Source: an uncultured Fidelibacterota bacterium
Lineage (GTDB): Bacteria; Marinisomatota; Marinisomatia; SCGC-AAA003-L08; GCA-002707645
Direction of reading: 5' to 3'
Length of the DNA: 17,705 nt
NCBI GenBank assembly: GCA_913020255.1
Contig: CAJWAW010000013.1
Location: 1-17,705 of the forward strand
The notes under the pieces were generated by a model that was given only the letters and a program-made list of their open reading frames with translations, was not told where the DNA came from and made no database searches. Shown one piece after another: positions 7,478 through 14,723 of this stretch (position 1 is its first letter; every line of letters begins with the position of its first letter). Both the position numbers and the translations under genes were made by a program.

Positions 7478-8455
7478 ATGAAGACTATTAAAATAATTAT
7501 TCATAGCCTTATTAGTTTAATCATTACTATTTCTAGCATCCTCTTTTTTATTAATAATGCAGGGGGAGAATTAACTTTTGATGAATTAATTTCTTTAATT
7601 TTTATTAAATGGCATTATTTATTTTTTGCATGTCTTTTATTAATTATAAGTGTTTATTTGCGCGCACATAGGTGGAAATATTTATTTAATTCAAATACAG
7701 AATTAAAAGTGCAGAGCTTATTTCAATCTCAGTTTATTGGTTATTTTATAAATTGCGTATCACCAATTAGAATTGGTGATATAATTAGAAGTTATGTAGT
7801 TGCAAAGAATACTAATCAAAAAACCAGCTATATTATTGGCACTATTGCAATGGAACGTTTTTTAGATACTATAACGATTTTATTTGGTGGATTAATTGTA
7901 CTATTTTATTATGGTACTGATTATTTAGAAATTAAATTACAATTTATTTCGATACCCTTTCTGTTATGTTTATTAGGGATTCCTGTATTAGGTTATTTAC
8001 TATATAGACTGCTTTTAAAATTCTCCTTCCCCAATTCTATCAACAATATTTTTAAAAATATTTGGGATGGTTTCTCAGCCATTCAATTTAATCACAAAAC
8101 AGCCATTATTTTATATTCTGCATTAATCTGGTCTATTTATTGTATTAATGTATATTTAATTCAATCAATGTTTATTCAATTTCAATTAAGTATTTTTGAT
8201 TGCCTATTAATTTTAGTAACCTCATCTTTTATGTTAATGATTCCAGTTGGCTTTGGAGGGCTTGGTGTGTTTCATATTGGCGTACAGGGAGTTTTAAATA
8301 AATTAGGGATTCAAGACTATAATAATTTTATTATTCTTTTACATCTATATAGTTTAATTATGTATACTTTATATGGAGCTTATTTCTTTTTTACTGAAAA
8401 AACTTTAAATTTAAAAACACTATATAGTTATTTAGTGGGTCATCAATCTAATTGA
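7478..8455 (+). CDS. YbhN-like integral membrane protein (LPG synthase TM-domain family, UPF0104)
   Basis: This 325-residue polytopic protein belongs to the lysylphosphatidylglycerol synthase transmembrane-domain family (PF03706, UPF0104). It has about seven to eight hydrophobic segments. Family motifs are visible: LRAHRW at 61-66, the SPIRIGDIIR segment at 95-104, ERFLD at 126-130 and PVGFGGLGVFH at 256-266. It lacks the soluble aminoacyl-transferase domain of MprF, so it is not an LPG synthase. Stand-alone members are thought to move or present lipids, or lipid-linked sugars, in the membrane; the substrate here is unknown. It starts 2 nt after the lolA-like gene and is last in the plus-strand operon. 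Its final 13 bases overlap the 3' end of the convergent GT2 gene. A link to envelope glycosylation is inferred from position only. Confidence 0.85.
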   Translation: MKTIKIIIHSLISLIITISSILFFINNAGGELTFDELISLIFIKWHYLFFACLLLIISVYLRAHRWKYLFNSNTELKVQSLFQSQFIGYFINCVSPIRIGDIIRSYVVAKNTNQKTSYIIGTIAMERFLDTITILFGGLIVLFYYGTDYLEIKLQFISIPFLLCLLGIPVLGYLLYRLLLKFSFPNSINNIFKNIWDGFSAIQFNHKTAIILYSALIWSIYCINVYLIQSMFIQFQLSIFDCLLILVTSSFMLMIPVGFGGLGVFHIGVQGVLNKLGIQDYNNFIILLHLYSLIMYTLYGAYFFFTEKTLNLKTLYSYLVGHQSN

Positions 8456-8472
8456 TTAAATTTATTTTTTTT
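8442..8472 (+). terminator. Weak candidate intrinsic terminator of the plus-strand operon
   Basis: An inverted repeat (ATCAAT at 8442-8447, ATTGAT at 8451-8456, 3-nt loop) contains the stop codon of the YbhN-like gene. It is followed by a T-rich run with eight consecutive T at 8465-8472. The stem has six pairs and only one G-C pair, so it is very weak, and it lies within the coding end of the convergent gene. No matching U-tract follows on the minus strand, so it would act only on plus-strand transcription. In AT-rich DNA such a repeat can occur by chance. Confidence 0.3.
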
Positions 8473-9477
8473 ATTCCAAAAATATTCTTTCACAATAGAA
8501 TAGTTTTTCATTAATACACTTGATATTGGATGATAATCATTGATTGATTTGTGTACATCTTTCTTTCTTTTACGTAGATAGTTAATATTAAATAGTAGCC
8601 AAACATTAGCATGCAAAATTGCCGCAGCTCCTTTAAAATTCAATTTCATAACATAAAATGCAAATGCAAATTTTTCTAAGATTAGTCTTTTTAATATTTG
8701 GCTTATAGATATTTTTTGATTATTAGTTAAAAATAATATCATACTATTTCTATGATTTAGATATATTTTTTTATATGATCCATATGATAATGTTTGACCA
8801 CCTTTATGATATATTGTAGATTTTGGTTGGCTATAAATTTCATAGCCATTTAATAGGCATTTCCAATGATAGTCTATTTCTTCCATATGGGCAAATAAAG
8901 ATTCATCAAATCCCCCGATTTGATTAAAAATATTTTTTTTAGTAATAAAACCTGTTCCACTTGCCCAGAATATTTTTTCTTCTGTATCATATTGCCCTAA
9001 ATCTTCTTCAAGTGTATTCATTATTCTGCCTCTAGCAAATGGATAGCCTAAGTAATCTATATACCCACCATTTCCTCCGGCATAATCAAATTCATTTTGA
9101 TTGTAGTAGTTTTTAATTTTGGGCTGTATAGAAACCATTTTATCATTTTTTTGTATGCTTTTAATGAGTGTATTAATACAACCTTTTGTGATTGTAGTAT
9201 CATTATTTAGAAAAAATAAAAATTCTCCGTTAGCATGTTGAGCTCCGAGATTGCATCCTCCAGCATACCCTTTATTACACTTTGATGTTACAATATTAAT
9301 TTCAGAAAATTTTTCTACAATATAATTAATACTACCATCTTCACAATTATTATCCACTACAATAATCTCATAATCAATATCATGAGTATTGGTTATGATT
9401 GACTGTATACATTCATCTAATATATTTTTCCCCATTAGATGTGGAATAATAATAGATACGGTGAGTTTAGAATTCAT
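8443..9477 (-). CDS. Family 2 glycosyltransferase (rhamnosyltransferase-like)
   Basis: This 344-residue enzyme has an N-terminal GT-A fold of GT2 type, close in pattern to WbbL-like rhamnosyltransferases. It should transfer a sugar from a nucleotide-sugar donor to a lipid-linked or envelope glycan acceptor on the cytoplasmic face. Motifs are VSIIIP at 8-13, the VDNNCEDGS donor loop at 41-49, KGYAGGCNLG at 69-78, a DXD-like NND at 91-93, ASGTGF at 172-177, an acidic MEEIDYHWK segment at 198-206 holding the likely catalytic base, and HKGG at 224-227. A C-terminal amphipathic or membrane-associated region spans about 260-300. The ATG follows the DUF2723 stop by 2 nt, so the two are coupled. Donor and acceptor cannot be read from sequence; mannosyl or other hexosyl transfer is also possible. 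Confidence 0.88.
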   Translation of the reverse strand: MNSKLTVSIIIPHLMGKNILDECIQSIITNTHDIDYEIIVVDNNCEDGSINYIVEKFSEINIVTSKCNKGYAGGCNLGAQHANGEFLFFLNNDTTITKGCINTLIKSIQKNDKMVSIQPKIKNYYNQNEFDYAGGNGGYIDYLGYPFARGRIMNTLEEDLGQYDTEEKIFWASGTGFITKKNIFNQIGGFDESLFAHMEEIDYHWKCLLNGYEIYSQPKSTIYHKGGQTLSYGSYKKIYLNHRNSMILFLTNNQKISISQILKRLILEKFAFAFYVMKLNFKGAAAILHANVWLLFNINYLRKRKKDVHKSINDYHPISSVLMKNYSIVKEYFWNKKNKFNQLD

Positions 9478-9479
9478 TT

Positions 9480-12400
9480 TTATTGTATGTAAAAATCAGG
9501 AAAATATTGTTGAACTAATTCAGGAGTTACAGTTTTTAATAATTCAGTAATATTTTGATCAATTAATGTAATTTCATTTTCAAGATTAGCATTTTGTTGC
9601 ATTGCATTTGATTCAATTTTATATTGCAATACTTGTAGCATAGATTGGCAATAAGATAAGGCTCCATAATCATACGATATTTCTGTAGGAATTACATCAC
9701 TTGGAAAATATTCATGATTTAAATTAATAATATCAAAGCTTGTTAAAAGATGATTTTTTCTTTCTAAGTCTAATGCAATATTAGTACCAGTTTTGAAAAA
9801 TACATTTCTATAATTTGCAGCGAGTCTTTCAATATTAGGGCCATAAAATATTCCTGGTGTATTTAATTTATTATAACGATATATTCCAAGCTCTGGGTAT
9901 TGTTCAATCCATTTCATATATTGTTTATAGTCATCTTTAGTTCTAATAATTAATTCTGCATCCCATTTTCCATTATTATTAAGATCTTTAAAACTCCCAT
10001 CATCTAATTTAGGCTCACCATTTGCTTTAGTAATCATTTGAATAGTTTTATTTATATTCATTCTAATATCCATTGGAGTACTATTCTTTTGATTAGTTAA
10101 TCTATAAACTAACCCTTCCTGCATCAAATAATCATCTAGTCCTAAATTATTATTACCTGTAGTAGTAGAAAAATAAATTGGATTTTTATCAAAGCATGTT
10201 TCAATAATTCTCATAATTGTAATATTAGTAAGTCCCAATCCATATGTACCAGGGCTAAATTGCCAATTAAAATTTTTCCCTGATTCTGTCTTTATACTAA
10301 TTGTATAATCATTTTTTAACCAGTGTATAAATGCATATTCCATTAATTTTTCATAATTTTCTGATTCTACAACCGCTAAATAGTCGTCTTTATTTTTTTG
10401 GTCAGCATTTAAATTAAACATATTTAAGCTAGGAGAATGTTCATCCAATTGTCTTATATAACTTGGAAAGTTTAATAAACTTAGATTCACAATCTTGACA
10501 TCTTGCCTTATTTCTTCTACTTCTTGCATATACCATAGGGGGAATGTATCATTATCACCATTGGTAAATAAGATACCATTGGGTTCACATGAGTTTAGTA
10601 GGTTATATGCATAATCCCATGCTTCATATCTATTAGATCTATCATGTTCATACCAATCTTTAAAGCCCATCATCATAGGCATCGATATTAATAATATTAA
10701 AGCTACAATTTTCGAATTAAAGTGAAATTTTTGTTTTATTTCTGATATTAAACCGTAAGATCCAATTCCTATCCATATTGCAAATGCAAAAAAACTGCCT
10801 ACATATGCATAATCACGCTCTCTTGGTTGTGGATCGCTTTGATTTAAATACACTACAATTGCCAAACCTGTTAATATAAATAATGTTAATACTGAAAGAG
10901 CCCTTTTAGGATCACGTTTAAAGTGGTAAAATATTCCAAATAGACCAATTAGAAATGCTAAAGGGAGCCCATATCTCCATATATCTACTCCCTGTAAGGG
11001 TCTCATGCTCATCAATGGTGTTCCATCTAAACTATTTCTAGTCCAACTACGCTCATTCCAATCTTCTTTACCTATAAATTGCCAAGCAAAATATCGTAGA
11101 TACATTTCTTTAAATTGATAATTCCATACAAATTCAGTGACTTCTTCTTGAGTTACCTTTTTAGGATTTTTTGTATAACGTTTCCAACTTTCATTATTTC
11201 CTTGGCTATTAATTACCATGGATGTTTTTCTATCTAAGATACTCCACTGACCATATTGATCTCTATTTATATATTGATAAGCACTTTTAATATCTTCAGG
11301 GTTATTATAGTTTATTTTTGGATTTTGTTGAGCACGTATAAAAATCATACTGTATGTTGAATATCCTAGTAGTACCATCATAGTACATGTAATGATTAAC
11401 CTTGATATTTGATAGTAATTTTCTGATTCTTTTTTAAATTTTAATAAAGCTATAATCCCTCCGGCAAGCATTAATAGCATTTTTAATACATTCAAAAGTG
11501 TTTGGGTAGTTAATAAATTAAAATAATTAATTCCAGTTTCATTATAATGCTCGATTTGCATTTCTGTATTTTTAATAACCCAATTTGTTACATCAGATTT
11601 AATTCCATTTTGTATAATATCCATATAATAAAATGTTTTTGCTTCTTCATTTGGGGCAGATAAAAATTTATCATATATACTTGCTTGATTTTCATTTAAG
11701 TGATATGAGTAGCTTTGTATTTCTTGAGTTTTATTTTTTAGCAATTGTGTATAATCTTCTACAAACAACTCATTTGCTGTAATAAATAGCAGACTGAACG
11801 AAAAGATAATCATAGTAATATGTGTGATTTTCTTGTCTAATTTCATATTTATCATAATGGTTGCAATTATGGTAATAATCAGAAATATGTATAGTATAAT
11901 AGGATCAGAAATTTTATTGGCAATAGATGGTAAACCTTTAATAATACCTTTATATATAATTAAAAATATTAGGCCAGTTATTCCAGAGAGCATTAAGTAA
12001 TGTTTTGGTTTAATTATGTTTGATTTATTTAATTGATAAAAAGCAATTAACCCAATAAAAGGTAGCGCTAATAAATTTAGTAAATGGACACCAATAGCCA
12101 ATCCAATACAATAACTAATTAAAATTATATATTTAACTTTAGTATTTTGATTTAAGCTTGAAGACCATTTTAAAATAAGCCACACTACAATAGCTGTAAA
12201 GAATGTAGATAAAGCATATACCTCAGCTTCTACAGCATTGAACCATTGTGAGTCTGTTACTGTAAAAGTGAGTGCACCAATAAATGCAGCAAGATATATT
12301 GTGGTATTTTCTTCTTTTGTAAATTTTGTAATTAGTTGCACAATAATCATATATAAAAACATAATTGATAGTGCACTTGCAATAGGAGAAACTAAATTTA

Positions 12401-12635
12401 CTCTTGCTCCTAAATCATTCAGTAAGGGTATTTGTGCAAAGAAGTTTCCTATCAATAAATATAATGGGGTACCAGGAGGATGTGGAACGCCTAAAATAAT
12501 TGAGGTTGATATAAATTCCCCACAATCCCATAATGAAACAGTTGGTGCCATAGTTAAAAAATAAATAAAAAATGGTACTATGAATGATAATACGATGAGT
12601 ATTTGGTTTAATTTTTTATTATTTATACTATCCAA
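9480..12635 (-). CDS. DUF2723 (GT117, protein O-mannosyltransferase-like) membrane protein
   Basis: This large polytopic protein (1051 aa, TTG start) belongs to PF11028/DUF2723, the GT117 family that includes human TMEM260, a protein O-mannosyltransferase. Family signs are the first helix followed by an external loop with WDCGEF (36-41), HPPGTPLY (52-59), and the PQPRERDYAYVGSF block at 602-615. After roughly twelve membrane segments in residues 12-655, with a soluble insertion at about 289-375, comes a soluble C-terminal domain (about 660-1051) opening with ILFTNGDNDTFPLWY (688-702). The Asp in the first loop fits GT-C enzymes that use a polyprenyl-phosphate sugar. A calcium-loop-like DLNNNGKWD lies at 884-892. 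It overlaps the recG stop by 8 nt and precedes a GT2 gene. Sugar and target are unknown; protein O-mannosylation is inferred from the family. Confidence 0.88.
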   Translation of the reverse strand: MDSINNKKLNQILIVLSFIVPFFIYFLTMAPTVSLWDCGEFISTSIILGVPHPPGTPLYLLIGNFFAQIPLLNDLGARVNLVSPIASALSIMFLYMIIVQLITKFTKEENTTIYLAAFIGALTFTVTDSQWFNAVEAEVYALSTFFTAIVVWLILKWSSSLNQNTKVKYIILISYCIGLAIGVHLLNLLALPFIGLIAFYQLNKSNIIKPKHYLMLSGITGLIFLIIYKGIIKGLPSIANKISDPIILYIFLIITIIATIMINMKLDKKITHITMIIFSFSLLFITANELFVEDYTQLLKNKTQEIQSYSYHLNENQASIYDKFLSAPNEEAKTFYYMDIIQNGIKSDVTNWVIKNTEMQIEHYNETGINYFNLLTTQTLLNVLKMLLMLAGGIIALLKFKKESENYYQISRLIITCTMMVLLGYSTYSMIFIRAQQNPKINYNNPEDIKSAYQYINRDQYGQWSILDRKTSMVINSQGNNESWKRYTKNPKKVTQEEVTEFVWNYQFKEMYLRYFAWQFIGKEDWNERSWTRNSLDGTPLMSMRPLQGVDIWRYGLPLAFLIGLFGIFYHFKRDPKRALSVLTLFILTGLAIVVYLNQSDPQPRERDYAYVGSFFAFAIWIGIGSYGLISEIKQKFHFNSKIVALILLISMPMMMGFKDWYEHDRSNRYEAWDYAYNLLNSCEPNGILFTNGDNDTFPLWYMQEVEEIRQDVKIVNLSLLNFPSYIRQLDEHSPSLNMFNLNADQKNKDDYLAVVESENYEKLMEYAFIHWLKNDYTISIKTESGKNFNWQFSPGTYGLGLTNITIMRIIETCFDKNPIYFSTTTGNNNLGLDDYLMQEGLVYRLTNQKNSTPMDIRMNINKTIQMITKANGEPKLDDGSFKDLNNNGKWDAELIIRTKDDYKQYMKWIEQYPELGIYRYNKLNTPGIFYGPNIERLAANYRNVFFKTGTNIALDLERKNHLLTSFDIINLNHEYFPSDVIPTEISYDYGALSYCQSMLQVLQYKIESNAMQQNANLENEITLIDQNITELLKTVTPELVQQYFPDFYIQ

Positions 12636-14709
12636 TTTTTACAAACTCCAACATATGATTATATTGATTTTTAAATCTATCTTTAATTTTTTTATATTCA
12701 CTTTTCTTCAGTAATGGATCTTGAGAGACTAATTCAAATGCTTGTTGCCTAGCTCTTCTTATAATCGCTCCATCATTACTAAAATCTACAACTTTTGATT
12801 TTATAAATCCATGTTGTTTTGTACCAAAAAAATCACCTGGTCCTCTCATTTTTAAATCTTCATCTGAGATTATAAACCCATCTAATGTATTTTCCATAAT
12901 ATTTAATCTTTTATCTGCATTAGGTGTTTTTTTTCTCTGCACAAAAAAACAATGACTTTGCTTAGTTCCTCTTCCAATTCTTCCTCGAAGTTGATGTAAT
13001 TGTGTCATACCAAAACGTTCCGCATTTTCTACCATTATAACTGTTGCGTTTGGGATATTAATACCAACTTCAATGACTGTTGTAGCTACTAAACAATCAA
13101 TTTTTCCTTGATTCATTTTATGCATTTGTTCATCAATATCCTGTTTTTTCATTTTGCCGTTTATATAGCCTAATTTAAAATTTTTAAAGATAGATTGTAA
13201 TTTTTCATAACCTGATTTTGCTGCCTCTAAATCTAATTTTTCAGATTCATCTATCAATGGATATACTACAAAACATTGTCCTCCATTTGACATTTCCTGT
13301 CTCATAAATTCATATATTGATTCTATATTTTGAGGATATACCAGACTTGTTTTAATTGGAAGTCTATTTTTAGGTAATTCATCAATAATAGAAATATCCA
13401 TATCTCCATGTATAGTAATAGATAGAGTTCTAGGAATTGGAGTAGCTGTCATTGCAAGCACTTGTGGTGATGAACCTTTTTCAATTAATAATTTTCTATG
13501 TTCTACTCCAAACCTATGCTGTTCATCAATAATAATTAAACCTAATTGATTAAATTTTATAGCTTCTTGTATTAATGAATGTGTACCAATAATAAATTGA
13601 ATTTCTCCTGATTTTAATTCATTAATTATAATATTTTTTTCTTTTTGTGATTTATTAGAAGTAATTAAGCCACACGTAATTTTTGCTTTATGACAGTATT
13701 CTTTAATACTTTCAAAGTGCTGTTCAGCTAAAATTTCGGTTGGAGCCATAAGGGCAACTTGCTGTTCTTCTGCAATTACAATTGCAGCTGTTAATACTGC
13801 GACAATTGTTTTTCCAGATCCCACATCCCCCTGTATTAAACGATTCATAACCTGTTTAGATTTCAAATCTGTTCGTATTTCTCTCAGCACTCTTATTTGT
13901 GCAGAAGTTAATTCAAAATTTAAATCATCATAAATTGTCTTTAAATATTCACCCCTTTGAAGATAGGATTTACCTATATTATTCTTCAAATTTTTTCTTT
14001 TTAAAGCCATTAGTAGCTGTATAAAAAAGTGTTCATTAAATTTCAATCTATGTAAAGCTTGATCAATTTCACTATTATTTTTTGGAAAGTGTATATTTTT
14101 TAATGCTTGTCTTAATTCAATTAAATTTTCTTGTTTTAAAATAGAAGAAGGCAAAAAATCATCTATAATATATTTATTATTATCAATGATATTTTTAATG
14201 AGTTTTCTAAAACCTCTACTATCTAACCCTTTTGATTTTAGGTCAGAAGTAGAAGCATATTGTGCAATAATGTGACCAGTATTATAATTTTCTGATTCTT
14301 CTAAAATATCAAAATCAGGATGAGTAATTTTTAAGCCATTATAGAATTCTATTTTTCCAAAGACTGCGATTTGTTCATTAATTTTAAATTTTTCAACAAT
14401 CCATGATAAGCCATTAAACCACACACATTGAAGTTCTCCAGTACCATCAGATATTGTTACTTGGAATAAGCGACGTTTACCTAATATTTTCATATTTTTA
14501 CTTATTATTTTTCCAATAACAACAGTTTGTTCACCGATTGTAGTTTGATTAATAGTCTTGATATTGGTTCTATCTAAGTACTTTCTAGGAATATGATTTA
14601 ATAAATCTGACACCACCTCTATTCCATAGGCTTTTAATTGCTTAGCTCTTTTTGGCCCTACCCCTTTAAGGTATGTAATATCATCGTATAGTGGATTGGA
14701 AAATTTCAA
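12628..14709 (-). CDS. recG: ATP-dependent DNA helicase RecG
   Basis: RecG (693 aa, usual length) is a monomeric SF2 helicase that regresses stalled replication forks and migrates branched DNA. The N-terminal wedge region carries the LKGVGPKRAKQL helix-hairpin-like segment (14-25) and an OB fold (about 60-135). The motor has Walker A GDVGSGKT at 294-301, the DEQH box at 395-398, TATPIPRT at 421-428, VATTVIEVGINIPNA around 541-555, and QLRGRIGR at 573-580, with the RecG-type C-terminal tail after it. The start is TTG at 14709: the N-terminus LYDDITYLKGVGP matches the family, no ATG lies nearby, and the frame upstream is open to a TAA at 14758-14760 without ATG. No Shine-Dalgarno is seen. It sits 14 nt after valS. 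With ruvC/ruvA on the other arm, two branch-migration systems are encoded close together. Confidence 0.96.
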   Translation of the reverse strand: MKFSNPLYDDITYLKGVGPKRAKQLKAYGIEVVSDLLNHIPRKYLDRTNIKTINQTTIGEQTVVIGKIISKNMKILGKRRLFQVTISDGTGELQCVWFNGLSWIVEKFKINEQIAVFGKIEFYNGLKITHPDFDILEESENYNTGHIIAQYASTSDLKSKGLDSRGFRKLIKNIIDNNKYIIDDFLPSSILKQENLIELRQALKNIHFPKNNSEIDQALHRLKFNEHFFIQLLMALKRKNLKNNIGKSYLQRGEYLKTIYDDLNFELTSAQIRVLREIRTDLKSKQVMNRLIQGDVGSGKTIVAVLTAAIVIAEEQQVALMAPTEILAEQHFESIKEYCHKAKITCGLITSNKSQKEKNIIINELKSGEIQFIIGTHSLIQEAIKFNQLGLIIIDEQHRFGVEHRKLLIEKGSSPQVLAMTATPIPRTLSITIHGDMDISIIDELPKNRLPIKTSLVYPQNIESIYEFMRQEMSNGGQCFVVYPLIDESEKLDLEAAKSGYEKLQSIFKNFKLGYINGKMKKQDIDEQMHKMNQGKIDCLVATTVIEVGINIPNATVIMVENAERFGMTQLHQLRGRIGRGTKQSHCFFVQRKKTPNADKRLNIMENTLDGFIISDEDLKMRGPGDFFGTKQHGFIKSKVVDFSNDGAIIRRARQQAFELVSQDPLLKKSEYKKIKDRFKNQYNHMLEFVKIG
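12633..12649 (-). promoter_or_regulatory. TTG start and GGAG element of the DUF2723 gene
   Basis: The start codon read from 12635 is TTG. Two codons upstream in frame there is a TAA (12639-12641), so no earlier start exists, and the next in-frame ATG would be codon 29, inside the first membrane helix. A GGAG element at 12646-12649 lies 10 nt upstream, inside recG. The TTG is therefore the likely start, with coupling to recG translation. Confidence 0.7.
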
Positions 14710-14723
14710 TTGAAAATAGAATA

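Noticed and set aside
12238..12564. 108-codon plus-strand ORF opposite the DUF2723 gene
   Set aside because: It is antisense to a conserved, motif-bearing region (first helices and WDCGEF/HPPG loops) and has no recognisable domain; a shadow of the real gene.
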